From: Vibrio sp. qd031
GTDB taxonomy: Bacteria; Pseudomonadota; Gammaproteobacteria; Enterobacterales; Vibrionaceae
Direction: 5' to 3'
DNA length: 64,000 nt
Assembly: GCF_002100145.1 (NCBI RefSeq)
Contig: NZ_JXQD01000018.1
Location: 62,001-126,000, forward strand
Shown: positions 54,856-63,600 of the stretch, one piece after another
Numbering within the stretch: position 1 is the stretch's first letter
How the letters are laid out: every line of letters begins with the position of its first letter
Notes under the pieces: model-generated
The model's database searches: none
Told to the model about the DNA's origin: nothing
The model's input: only the letters and a program-made list of their open reading frames with translations
Position numbers and translations under genes: made by a program

Positions 54856-55422
54856 ATGGAGTATCTAACACGTATGTTCAAACAGTTAGAGCGCACGCTT
54901 AACATCATTAATAAGCCAATCGCAGCCGTCTCATCGCAATTAGCGGGCCTGTTATTATTTGCGATGACAGTGATCGTTCTAATACAAATTGCATTTCGCT
55001 ACGTGCTAAACATGCCACTCAGTTGGACGGACGAATCGTCTCGGTTTTTGATGATCTATATGACCTACTTGTGCCTACCCATCATCTACCTAGATGATCG
55101 CAATATTGCGATGACGTTTATTACCGACAAACTGCAAGGTACACGCGTATACGAGTTGTTAATGCTATTGGCACACTTAACCGCCTTAATACTGTTTGGC
55201 TTTTGGATTTATTTTGGTTTGGCGTTTTTAAAAAGCGGATCAGTAATGGCCGACAGCCTTCCTATTCCTATGTATGTCGTGTACGCGGTGCCACCAGTCA
55301 TGCTGGCAGTGTCCTGTTCGTTCGCTCTACAAAAGCTATTTGGGTCCATTCATCGACTTTTTGCCCCAAAAGCGAGCGAGCCCAATTCAACTGCGCCCAA
55401 ATCCACCTCTCACGGCAACTAG
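54856..55422 (+). CDS. dctQ: TRAP transporter small permease (DctQ-type)
   Basis: This 188-residue protein has four membrane helices (LLLFAMTVIVLIQIAFRYVL first) and the conserved MPLSWTDESSRFLMIYMTY segment of DctQ proteins. It partners the DctM-type large permease encoded 9 nt downstream and the binding protein encoded further on. The start is uncertain, since ATG 54856 has a poor ribosome-binding site and ATG 54874 would remove six residues. Transported substrate is unknown. Confidence 0.9.
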   Translation: MEYLTRMFKQLERTLNIINKPIAAVSSQLAGLLLFAMTVIVLIQIAFRYVLNMPLSWTDESSRFLMIYMTYLCLPIIYLDDRNIAMTFITDKLQGTRVYELLMLLAHLTALILFGFWIYFGLAFLKSGSVMADSLPIPMYVVYAVPPVMLAVSCSFALQKLFGSIHRLFAPKASEPNSTAPKSTSHGN

Positions 55423-55431
55423 GACATCATC

Positions 55432-56724
55432 ATGGTATCCCCAATTTTTCTTTTCTACTTTTTAACTTTTTTACTGATTGGTGTTCCGGTTTTATTCGCG
55501 TTAGGTCTTGCACCTATCATAACCTTTGTACAAAACGACCAAGTGATGTTCATCAATATGCTTTACCAAAGGCTGTATGCAGGACTAGACAACTTTTTGT
55601 TGCTCGCATTGCCCTTTTTCATGTTGGCTGGTGAATGCATGTCTTCCGGCGGGATCACCCCAAGGATCGTTTCTTTTGCTCAAACACGAGTACAGCATTT
55701 ACGAGGTGGGCTCGGGCATGTCGTTATCTTAGCGTCGACTCTGTTTGGTGCTTTAACGGGTTCAGCCGTCGCAGCAACATCTGCCATTGGCAATATGCTA
55801 ATTCCAGAAATGACAAAATATCGATACGACCGCTCATATTCTGCAGCACTTACCGCCGCCGCAACGGTGTTAGGTAATGTCATCCCACCGTCTGGCATCA
55901 TGTTGATCTACGCATTTGTCATGAACACGTCCGTCGCTGCCATGTTTATCGCAGGCATTGTGCCAGGGATCATATTTTGTGTTGGCTTGATGGTAGTAAA
56001 TCGTTTTCAGATCAGGCACTACCCCGATATTCAGCCTATGCCACGAGCCAACAAATTAGAAAGAAGTAAAAGTCTCCAAATGGCGATACTCCCTCTTATG
56101 ACTCCGGTCATTATTTTGGGCGGTATTTATGGGGGTATTTTCACACCCACAGAAGCTGCTGCGGTCGCGGTCGCCTACGCCATTTTCTTATCGGTGTATG
56201 TGTTAAAGGTAACCAATATTAAAGCGACCTATGCACTCTTTGCCAAGGTCGCTGTAAATGCCGCAGCCGTGCTTATCATTGTGGCAGCGGCCAGTGGCTT
56301 TGCATCGGCCATAAGTTTTTCCGGCATTTCGAATGACATCACTAAGTTTATTGGCGAAATCACAACGGACCCAATCACCCTGTTTTTGATCGTCAATATC
56401 TTTTTGTTCGTGGTGGGGATGTTCTTGGACGCCGGTCCTGCAATCCTAATTTTTGCCCCCATCATTGGCCCTATTATGATTAATGCAGGCATTGATCCGG
56501 TTCATTTTGGTGTGGTGATGTGCATAAACCTTTCGATAGGGCTCGCGACACCACCAATGGGATTGGTTCTGTTTGTTGCTGCTGGGGTTTCTGGCATGCC
56601 ACTGCAAAAAATCTCGCGTGCCATCATTCCCTTTATCGCTATCGAATTTGTCATTATCTTTCTAATTTCAATTTTTCCAGAGTTGGTCATTGGATTGCCG
56701 ACACTGCTTGGCGTAATGCAATAG
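55432..56724 (+). CDS. dctM: TRAP transporter large permease (DctM-type)
   Basis: This 430-residue protein has about 12 membrane helices. Conserved DctM segments are FFMLAGECMSSGGIT, GALTGSAVAATSAIGN and IPPSGIMLIYA, with GVVMCINLSIGLATPPMG near the end. It forms the cation-coupled transport channel with the small permease. The gene lies between the dctQ and dctP genes of the operon. Confidence 0.94.
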   Translation: MVSPIFLFYFLTFLLIGVPVLFALGLAPIITFVQNDQVMFINMLYQRLYAGLDNFLLLALPFFMLAGECMSSGGITPRIVSFAQTRVQHLRGGLGHVVILASTLFGALTGSAVAATSAIGNMLIPEMTKYRYDRSYSAALTAAATVLGNVIPPSGIMLIYAFVMNTSVAAMFIAGIVPGIIFCVGLMVVNRFQIRHYPDIQPMPRANKLERSKSLQMAILPLMTPVIILGGIYGGIFTPTEAAAVAVAYAIFLSVYVLKVTNIKATYALFAKVAVNAAAVLIIVAAASGFASAISFSGISNDITKFIGEITTDPITLFLIVNIFLFVVGMFLDAGPAILIFAPIIGPIMINAGIDPVHFGVVMCINLSIGLATPPMGLVLFVAAGVSGMPLQKISRAIIPFIAIEFVIIFLISIFPELVIGLPTLLGVMQ

Positions 56725-56801
56725 TATTTCTCCACACCAATGCAACCCAAAAACCAGCCGTAACAATAACGTGAACCCGCCCCTTAAAAGGAACTTAAAC
56801 A

Positions 56802-57851
56802 ATGAAAAAAACCCTTTTAGCACTTACTACAACCGCACTTTTTAGTGCTGGAGCAGCACAAGCCGCAGATTACAAACTGACGGTACCACATGTGACTAAC
56901 ATCGATGGGTACAACCATCAGTCATTGTTGGTATTTAAAAACTTTGTAGAGTCTCGTTCTAATGGTGCCATCGAAGTAGAAATTTACCCTGCAGGACAGC
57001 TATGTAGTACGGCAAAAGAGTGTATTGCCGGTGTTCAATCCGGTATATTCGACTACTTTCAAACTACCATTGCGGAGTTAGGTAACTACTGGCAACCTGT
57101 TGGTGCTTTTGATCTTCCTTATTTATTGCCGAATGATCGCGTCGCTGAGTGCGTATACGACAACGAAAAATTCCTCGGTGATGTTCGAAATGAAGTTTTA
57201 AAGAAAGCGCCCAATACGCGCTTGATGATGGTGTCAAACTCTGGCGGCTGGCGTAACTTTGCAACGACTAAGCAAATGATCAAATCTCCAGCGGACATTG
57301 ATGGTCTAAAAATCCGTACCGTTCCCGCTAAAATTCAGCAAGAGCTAGTGAAAGAGTTGGGCGGAGCACCAACGCCTATTTCGTGGCCTGAAGTGTATAC
57401 CGCACTCTCTACAGGCGTAGTCGATGGCACTAAAAACGGCATCGTCGACATTGTTCAAAACAAATTCCACGAAAGCTTGGATTTTATGACTCTTGACGGC
57501 CACGCCTACATGGGTGGTGCTTGGGTATTTAATGACATGAAGTTTAAGAGCATGTCAGATGACCTAAAACAAGTGATCGTTGACGGCATCAGTGCACAAA
57601 ACCAATATCTGCGCGCTTACCCTAAACACCGCGAATTTACCGCTTACGAAGAGTTCCGTAAGGCCGGGGGAACCATCTATAACCCAACAGCGGAAGAGCG
57701 CAAAGCGTTCCAAATGGCGTCGGCTCCGGTAAAAAATTACTTCATTGAAACCACCGGTGACGAAGGCAAGATGTGGCTAGAACGCTTTGAGTCAGAGATC
57801 AAAACCTGTGAAATGAGTATTCAAGCAAGCTACGACATTCAATTTAATTAA
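56802..57851 (+). CDS. dctP: TRAP transporter substrate-binding protein (DctP-type)
   Basis: This 349-residue precursor has a signal peptide cut near AQAA-D (about residue 22). The mature protein has the DctP fold: KNFVESRSNGAIEVEIYPAGQLC, IKSPADIDGLKIRTVPAKIQQE (which carries the conserved substrate-carboxylate arginine in LKIRTV) and SWPEVYTALSTGVVDG. It should bind a carboxylate ligand in the periplasm. A strong terminator follows at 57891-57916, so the transporter can be transcribed apart from the two downstream enzymes. Confidence 0.95.
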   Translation: MKKTLLALTTTALFSAGAAQAADYKLTVPHVTNIDGYNHQSLLVFKNFVESRSNGAIEVEIYPAGQLCSTAKECIAGVQSGIFDYFQTTIAELGNYWQPVGAFDLPYLLPNDRVAECVYDNEKFLGDVRNEVLKKAPNTRLMMVSNSGGWRNFATTKQMIKSPADIDGLKIRTVPAKIQQELVKELGGAPTPISWPEVYTALSTGVVDGTKNGIVDIVQNKFHESLDFMTLDGHAYMGGAWVFNDMKFKSMSDDLKQVIVDGISAQNQYLRAYPKHREFTAYEEFRKAGGTIYNPTAEERKAFQMASAPVKNYFIETTGDEGKMWLERFESEIKTCEMSIQASYDIQFN

Positions 57852-57890
57852 CAGCGTAACAAATAACCGTTTGGCATATAACGCTCCATG

Positions 57891-57916
57891 GGCACCTTAA
57901 GCTAAGGTGCCTTTTT
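57891..57916 (+). terminator. Rho-independent terminator after dctP
   Basis: A perfect 9 bp stem GGCACCTTA/TAAGGTGCC (57891-57911, 3 nt loop) is followed by TTTTT. Read-through to the reductase and dioxygenase genes is possible but probably reduced. Confidence 0.9.
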
Positions 57917-57989
57917 CACTCACACCGGCAACGATAACTAAAGCGTTAATGCTGATGTACAATTTACCCAAAAGAAAAGAGAACACACT

Positions 57990-58949
57990 ATGTTTAAAAC
58001 GGAACAACAACGAGTAGGCCTAGGCTTATGGAAAGTGTCAAAAGACGACTGTGCTGATGCAGTTTACAATGCCATAAAAATTGGTTATCGACATCTCGAC
58101 AGCGCTTGTGATTATGGGAATGAGAAAGAAGTAGGACAAGGTATTGCACGCGCCATCGACGATGGTCTTGTTACAAGAGAAGACTTATGGATCACCTCTA
58201 AACTCTGGAATACCTATCATGCGCCTGAGCACGTGCAACCAGCGTTAGAACGTACACTTAACGATCTAGGACTTGAGTACTTGGATCTTTATCTAATCCA
58301 CTTCCCTATCGCACAGGCCTTTGTTCCTTTTGAGACTCGCTACCCACCTGAGTGGTTCCATGATCCTCAAGCCGCTGACCCGAAAATGGAATTTGCACAA
58401 GTCCCACTGCATCAAACATGGCAAGCGATGGAGTCTTTAGTCGACTTAGGCAGTGTCAAACACATCGGCGTCTGTAACTACAACTCGGCATTGTTATTTG
58501 ACTTAGTTAACTACGCAAGAATCAAACCCGCTATGTTGCAAGTTGAAATACACCCCTACCACACTCAGCAGCGTCTACTCACCCTCGCCAATAATTTAGG
58601 CATTCCTGTCACTGCATTCTCACCACTTGGCGCACAGTCGTATGTAGAAATAGACATGGCGACTCAAGCTCAAGCTGTTATTGCGCGAGAAGAAGTGCTC
58701 AGTGCAGCAAAGGCTCATAATGTCACACCTGCCCAAGTGGTATTGCGTTGGGGCATTCAACGTGGTTATGCGGTTATTCCTAAGAGCACCAATCCAAAGC
58801 ACTTGGCTGAGAACTTGGATCTGTTTAACTTCTCACTGACACAGGTAGAAATGGAAGCAATCAGTGGATTAAACCTCAACCATCGATTTAACGATCCTGG
58901 CCACTTTTGCGGTGAAGCCTTTAATACCCACTGCCCCATATACGATTAG
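57990..58949 (+). CDS. Aldo/keto reductase (xylose-reductase-like)
   Basis: This 319-residue (alpha/beta)8 enzyme has the AKR tetrad D37, Y42, K71 and H104 (HLDSACDYG, TSKLW, LYLIHFP). The cofactor loop is IPKSTNPKHLAEN with the Lys-Ser pair for NADPH and an Asn for NADH use, resembling AKR2 xylose reductases. It reduces an aldose or ketose aldehyde, with sugar or sugar-like substrate most likely. It lies after the TRAP operon and 8 nt before the dioxygenase gene, so the two enzymes are co-transcribed. Confidence 0.9.
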   Translation: MFKTEQQRVGLGLWKVSKDDCADAVYNAIKIGYRHLDSACDYGNEKEVGQGIARAIDDGLVTREDLWITSKLWNTYHAPEHVQPALERTLNDLGLEYLDLYLIHFPIAQAFVPFETRYPPEWFHDPQAADPKMEFAQVPLHQTWQAMESLVDLGSVKHIGVCNYNSALLFDLVNYARIKPAMLQVEIHPYHTQQRLLTLANNLGIPVTAFSPLGAQSYVEIDMATQAQAVIAREEVLSAAKAHNVTPAQVVLRWGIQRGYAVIPKSTNPKHLAENLDLFNFSLTQVEMEAISGLNLNHRFNDPGHFCGEAFNTHCPIYD

Positions 58950-58957
58950 GAGAGCCC

Positions 58958-59944
58958 ATGCTGAAATTGACTTCAATAGACAACCAATTTGTCAATCGCG
59001 ATGATGTATTTCCAGCCGTGATCGTAAACGATGGCAGTGTGACCACTATAGACGAAGCCTGCCAATGGATTGAGGATAGAATGTCAGACATCGCATCATT
59101 ACTCGACAAAAGTGGTGCGATATTGTTTAGAGGTTTCCCTATTGCCAGTGCAGAGATGTTCGACGCATTTAGTGCCAGCTTTGGTTACCCCAATTTTACC
59201 TATCAAGATTCACTGTCCAATGCGGTACGCATCAACTTTACCGAGCGAGTGTTCACCGCCAACGAGGCACCCAAAGAAGTAGAGATAAACTTACATAACG
59301 AAATGGCTCAAACACCAATATTTCCCGATAAGATCTTCTTTAGCTGCCTCGTTCCCGCAGACACAGGGGGCGCATCACCAATCTTACGGGGAGACATGAT
59401 GTATCACGCGCTCAAGAAAGCGTCTCCAAGCTTTACCGAGCAACTTGAGCAAAAAGGGGTAAAATACACCACACATATGCCTGCTGAAGATAACGCAGGA
59501 TCAGGCCAGGGTCGTGGTTGGAAAAGCACTTTGTCCGTGTCGAACATTGACGAAGCAGAAACACGGTTAACCGAACTCGGCTATTCATGGGAATGGCAAC
59601 TTGATGGCTCAATCAAAACTACGACCTGCCCACTTCCGGCCATCAAAGTGGCAAGCAACGGTAAAAAAGTCTTCTTTAATCAATTGATCGCAGCCTACTT
59701 AGGTTGGAAGGGAGTGCGTGAACAACATCACCCAACCTTGCGTTTTGGGGATGACTCCCAACTGCCAAAGGATGGCTTAGAGTTGATGTGTGAATTGTCA
59801 GAGACGTTAGTATTTGATGTTGAATGGCAAGCCGGTGATGTGGCATTGGTGGACAACAACCTCGCGATGCATGGACGACGCTCTTATGATGGTGAAACAA
59901 AACGGCAAGTGATCGTCGCTTTAGGAGCGGCCAAGTTACAATAA
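58958..59944 (+). CDS. TauD/SyrP-like Fe(II)/2-oxoglutarate dioxygenase
   Basis: This 328-residue jelly-roll oxygenase has a facial triad H113-x-E115 (NLHNEMAQTP) and distal H305 (NNLAMHGRRSY). R316 is the likely 2-oxoglutarate anchor. The HxE version of the motif and the sequence around it resemble the clavaminate synthase/SyrP group, which hydroxylates amino acids or small metabolites. No partner synthetase is encoded nearby, so a catabolic or modifying role on the TRAP substrate is an inference. It is co-transcribed with the aldo/keto reductase gene. Confidence 0.88.
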   Translation: MLKLTSIDNQFVNRDDVFPAVIVNDGSVTTIDEACQWIEDRMSDIASLLDKSGAILFRGFPIASAEMFDAFSASFGYPNFTYQDSLSNAVRINFTERVFTANEAPKEVEINLHNEMAQTPIFPDKIFFSCLVPADTGGASPILRGDMMYHALKKASPSFTEQLEQKGVKYTTHMPAEDNAGSGQGRGWKSTLSVSNIDEAETRLTELGYSWEWQLDGSIKTTTCPLPAIKVASNGKKVFFNQLIAAYLGWKGVREQHHPTLRFGDDSQLPKDGLELMCELSETLVFDVEWQAGDVALVDNNLAMHGRRSYDGETKRQVIVALGAAKLQ

Positions 59945-60099
59945 ACGCACCTATACCCCCCTACCGATAGGCCTCGCCGAAATGCGGGGCCCCCTGTCAC
60001 TTAAGTAGTAATTAAACGACGATTTCGTTATTTATACGCCTTACAAGACCTTTAACAGGCTACTTTTTACCCGAATTTCGTAATTTTTGTACACATTTT

Positions 60100-60146
60100 G
60101 TTGACCCAAGTCACAATAATGATATTATTGTGAGCAGAATCACAAA
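60100..60146. promoter_or_regulatory. CRP-like sites and promoter before the small membrane protein
   Basis: TGTGA-GCAGAA-TCACA at 60129-60144 is a perfect CRP half-site pair. A second weaker pair (GTTGA-CCCAAG-TCACA) lies at 60100-60115. A sigma-70 promoter (TTGACC 60101-60106, TATTAT 60123-60128, 16 bp spacer) overlaps both. A 23 bp perfect dyad at 60111-60133 links the two sites. A start near 60135 would place the strong site over +1, consistent with repression. Confidence 0.6.
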
Positions 60147-60170
60147 GAAGACGCGATAAGAGATAATCAG

Positions 60171-60332
60171 ATGAACGAAAAAGTAGAAAACACCAACATA
60201 ATATACTCCACTTCCACCTCTCTTGTTGAAGAAATGAACAAAGCGCTCGCTAGCTCTGAAATGGCTGCTATCATGAAAATGGTTGCTGCTGTAGCGGTAG
60301 CACTCATCGCTGTAGGTTCTTTCTGGGCATAG
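60171..60332 (+). CDS. Small C-tail-anchored membrane protein (53 residues)
   Basis: ATG 60171 follows AAGAG with good spacing. The 53-residue product has a polar, slightly acidic N-terminus (MNEKVENTNIIYST) and a C-terminal hydrophobic segment (about residues 31-52, MAAIMKMVAAVAVALIAVG) ending at SFWA. It has no cysteine and no signal-cleavage site, so it should be a single-span small protein with the N-terminus in the cytoplasm. It stands alone with its own CRP-like promoter and a strong terminator 33 bp downstream. Homologues and function are not recognised. Confidence 0.78.
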   Translation: MNEKVENTNIIYSTSTSLVEEMNKALASSEMAAIMKMVAAVAVALIAVGSFWA

Positions 60333-60364
60333 TCCCCACTTAGTTCGACAAAAAGACACATAAG

Positions 60365-60391
60365 TCCACTGCTTAGGCAGTGGATTTTTTT
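60365..60391 (+). terminator. Rho-independent terminator of the small membrane protein gene
   Basis: An 8 bp stem TCCACTGC/GCAGTGGA with TTAG loop (60365-60384) is followed by TTTTTTT. It marks the small gene as an independent transcription unit. Confidence 0.92.
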
Positions 60392-60667
60392 GCTTTTTTG
60401 GGGCCGACAATACTTCCTCACAGTGTTAGCAATTTACAATCTTGTATCTCTGCTGCTTTGGCCTCTACATACAGTGGTCATAGAGTAACTGAGATTGGTT
60501 GATTGGATATCGCGTTGGAGAAGCTACCTGTCTTCTCGACCCCCAGCAATGAGGCGCCAGGCCTATATAGCTTAACTATTGCATGGTTAGAGAACGTGGT
60601 TCCATGGTTATCAGCACAATAAGCCACACAATAAAAGTAAACAGCAAGTACCAAAACCGGCATCTAA

Positions 60668-61036
60668 TGGGCTGTTCTCGACCATTTTTAAAGCCTTAGC
60701 ATAAGATATGGTCATGAAGTTGCAGGCACCACACGAAAGGCATTTCATACCACAATGAAACAGCTAAACAAACCGAGTTCTCATTTTGTCCGGTGGGGTG
60801 GCGAAAAGTTTATCTTTGCCATTGAAAACACCAATATGGAAGATTGCATCCAAACGTCACAGTCAATTTAACAAACAACTTTACAAAAAAAACGCTTTGA
60901 TGGGCGAGAAGTGATCGGTTCAATTGATAATGCCATTAACACTAATGGTCTGACTTTCGACTCAGTCCTAGCCTCAGAAGATAGGGCGCTGAACCCAACC
61001 AAAAACCACGGCCGAAACTGTAATCAAGCCGATTAA
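60668..61036 (+). pseudogene. Decayed GGDEF (diguanylate cyclase) domain relic
   Basis: A single reading frame retains an ordered GGDEF domain: DHF (60680-60688), YGHEVAG (about 60707), FVRWGGEKF (about 60782) and ALNPTKNHGRN (about 60988). Two in-frame TAA codons interrupt it, one at 60689-60691 and one at 60869-60871. The first replaces the expected Lys of DHFK. The signature Asp/Glu is Glu (GGEKF). The upstream half-domain and any sensor region are lost. It is a pseudogene with no functional cyclase. Confidence 0.85.
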
Positions 61037-61524
61037 TCGACTGTATATCATCATCCACACAAACATTAAATAATACAATAGACTCAGTGGGATATGGGGT
61101 GTTTTCTGCGCTACATCTCATTGGAGCACGCTATCACTGCCGCAAAATAGTGCATCTATCCCCCCACTTTATCAGCCCCTTTTCTTGAGTTGCACCAAAC
61201 AAACCAAAAAAAGAACCAAATTGACCAATCTCACAATTAATGTGGCTTCAGAGTGCATTTAGCACCCTTAATATTTGTAAAACTTTGGTAACAAAGTTTG
61301 ACATCCTTCATATTTTTAGTGCCAATCTCTACTAAAAATTTAACCCCGATCGCACTCCCCAAATTGTCCAATACACAACCATTGCGCTGCTTTTATACTC
61401 AATAAATATAATAATACAAATAAACAGGGTTGATGATCGACTTAACCCAGTAAACATTTCGGTGTGATGACAGACTCACCGGCTCATAACAAAATATGTG
61501 AAATTGAATAAGGAATGATAAAGG
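61037..61524. promoter_or_regulatory. Promoter region of the sugar ABC transporter operon
   Basis: This AT-rich 488 bp region precedes the ATPase gene (ribosome-binding site AAAGG). A perfect dyad AACTTTG-GTAA-CAAAGTT at 61281-61298 is a candidate operator, with TTGACA overlapping its end at 61298-61303. No convincing -10 box pairs with it. I see no gene in this stretch. Confidence 0.45.
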
Positions 61525-62610
61525 ATGTCAGGAGTTCAATTAAGTAACGTCGTCAAGAGTTACGACGAGATGACAGTAGTTCATGGCATTGACCTGGATG
61601 TGAAACCTCAGGAATTCGTCGTGTTAGTGGGTCCATCTGGGTGTGGTAAATCAACGACTCTACGTATGATGGCAGGACTAGAAGAGATCAGTGATGGGCA
61701 TATTGCGATTGGAGATCGCGTGGTCAACAACGTCGCACCAAAAGATCGTGATGTGGCGATGGTGTTCCAAAACTACGCTCTTTACCCTCACCTCAGCGTG
61801 GCAGAGAACATCGCTTTTGGCTTACGTATACGTAAAGTGCCAAAAGATGAAATCGCCAAATCAGTTAAAGACACTGCTGAAATTCTAGGACTTACCGATT
61901 TACTGGAACGTCGACCAGCCGACCTATCCGGTGGTCAGCGTCAGCGTGTTGCAATGGGACGAGCAATCGTTCGTCACCCTAAAGTCTTCTTGTTTGACGA
62001 GCCACTTTCTAACCTAGATGCTAAGTTACGTACTCAAATGCGTGCTGAAATCAAGCGTCTTCACAACCGTCTAGGTGTAACCAGTGTTTATGTAACCCAC
62101 GACCAAGTGGAAGCCATGACGTTGGCAGACCGAATTGTCGTTATGAGCAACGGCCGCATCGAGCAAATCGGTACGCCAATGGATTTGTTTAACAATCCTA
62201 AAAACACCTTTGTCGCGACCTTTATCGGTTCACCACCGATGAACCTCATTGAAGGCATCGCTGTTCAAGAAGGCGACAAGTGGTTCGGTACATTTGATAA
62301 TCAAAAAGTTCTGCTGCCAAACGTAGAAGACTTGGAGCACAACAAAGCCATCACTATCGGTATTCGTCCTGAATACACTGACATCACTCCACAAGAGACC
62401 TCAAGCCCAGTTAAAATTGATTTGGAGCTCGTTGAGACTTTGGGTTCAGAAGCACTACTGCATTGCCACTTAGGCCAGAATGCCTTTGTGACAAAAGTAG
62501 AAACTCACGGCAAAGTCGAGCACCTTCACAACGTTGATACGCTGTATTTCCGCCAAGAAGCCATTACCGTCTTTGATCGCCATAGCGGTCAAGCGCTGCT
62601 TGAGAAGTAG
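61525..62610 (+). CDS. UgpC/MalK-type sugar ABC transporter ATP-binding protein
   Basis: The protein has 361 residues. Walker A is GPSGCGKST (36-44), the signature is LSGGQRQRVAMGRAI and Walker B is VFLFDEPLSNLDA. A C-terminal regulatory TOBE domain follows (about 240-361). The order ATPase, LplB-like permease, YtcP-like permease resembles AlgS-AlgM1-AlgM2 transporters for acidic oligosaccharides. The gene lies 9 nt before the first permease. The substrate cannot be read from the sequence. Confidence 0.93.
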   Translation: MSGVQLSNVVKSYDEMTVVHGIDLDVKPQEFVVLVGPSGCGKSTTLRMMAGLEEISDGHIAIGDRVVNNVAPKDRDVAMVFQNYALYPHLSVAENIAFGLRIRKVPKDEIAKSVKDTAEILGLTDLLERRPADLSGGQRQRVAMGRAIVRHPKVFLFDEPLSNLDAKLRTQMRAEIKRLHNRLGVTSVYVTHDQVEAMTLADRIVVMSNGRIEQIGTPMDLFNNPKNTFVATFIGSPPMNLIEGIAVQEGDKWFGTFDNQKVLLPNVEDLEHNKAITIGIRPEYTDITPQETSSPVKIDLELVETLGSEALLHCHLGQNAFVTKVETHGKVEHLHNVDTLYFRQEAITVFDRHSGQALLEK

Positions 62611-62619
62611 AGGTGGATT

Positions 62620-63591
62620 ATGAACAGTATTGAACGGGCTGAACACGCAAGGATAGCCGCTAACCACGGCAAGTTGCGTCTAAAAGTGAACTGGTTTATC
62701 CAGCACTTAAAAAGAGAATGGCAATTGTACTTGCTGCTTGCACCGACCATCATTTGGTTTGTGCTGTTCTTGTACAAGCCGATGTACGGCTTACAAATCG
62801 CCTTTAAAGACTACAGTGTATTCCGCGGGATCACCGACAGTCCTTGGGTAGGTTTTGAGCATTTCTATACACTCTTCGAAAACGAACAGTTTATACGTGC
62901 CATCCGTAACACCGTGATGATCAGTGGTGCCAGTCTTATCTTTGGCTTCCCAGTTCCGATTATTTTAGCGCTTATGTTCAACGAAATATTGAACGCTAAA
63001 TTTAAACGTACTGCGCAAACCATCGTGTACTTACCACACTTCATCTCGGCGGTAATCATTGCAGGTATCGTCATTACAGCGTTCTCACCTTCTACCGGTG
63101 TGGTCAACTTAATGCTCAATGCCTTTGGATACGACTCTGTCTACTTTCTCACCAAACCTGAATGGTTCAGAACCATCTTCGTTGGTACAGGTATCTGGCA
63201 AGAGGCGGGCTTTAGCTCCATCGTATTCTTAGCAGCAATTGCGGGTGTTAACCCATCGCTGTACGAATCTGCGGTAGTTGACGGTGCGTCACGCTGGCAA
63301 ATGATGTGGAAAATCACGCTTCCATGCATCTTACCAACCGTACTCATCATGCTAATCATCCGAATTGGTAACATTTTGGAAGTGGGCTTCGAGATGATCA
63401 TTATGCTCTATCAACCTGCTACGTATGAGACTGCTGACGTTATCAGTACCTTTATTTATCGCCAAGGTCTGCAAGCCGCGAAGTACGACCTCGCAGCAGC
63501 CGCTGGTCTGTTTAATGCAGTCATTGCCTTCTTGTTGGTAATGACTGCAAATACCATCAGTAAGCGCGTGTCTAAAACGTCACTTTGGTAA
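62620..63591 (+). CDS. Sugar ABC transporter permease (LplB/AlgM1-like)
   Basis: This 323-residue protein has six membrane helices after an N-terminal cytoplasmic segment of about 45 residues (residues WQLYLLLAPTIIWFVLFLYKP start the first helix). The EAA loop is ESAVVDGASRWQMMWKITLPCILPT. Length and the KPMYGLQIAFKDY segment match LplB/AlgM1 permeases. It is followed by a second permease gene 9 nt later. Confidence 0.92.
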   Translation: MNSIERAEHARIAANHGKLRLKVNWFIQHLKREWQLYLLLAPTIIWFVLFLYKPMYGLQIAFKDYSVFRGITDSPWVGFEHFYTLFENEQFIRAIRNTVMISGASLIFGFPVPIILALMFNEILNAKFKRTAQTIVYLPHFISAVIIAGIVITAFSPSTGVVNLMLNAFGYDSVYFLTKPEWFRTIFVGTGIWQEAGFSSIVFLAAIAGVNPSLYESAVVDGASRWQMMWKITLPCILPTVLIMLIIRIGNILEVGFEMIIMLYQPATYETADVISTFIYRQGLQAAKYDLAAAAGLFNAVIAFLLVMTANTISKRVSKTSLW

Positions 63592-63600
63592 GGAAGCCGT

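Noticed and set aside
60111..60410. Antisense frames across the small membrane protein gene
   Set aside because: They lack ribosome-binding sites and cover the CRP-like region and the terminator, so they are shadows of the plus-strand gene.
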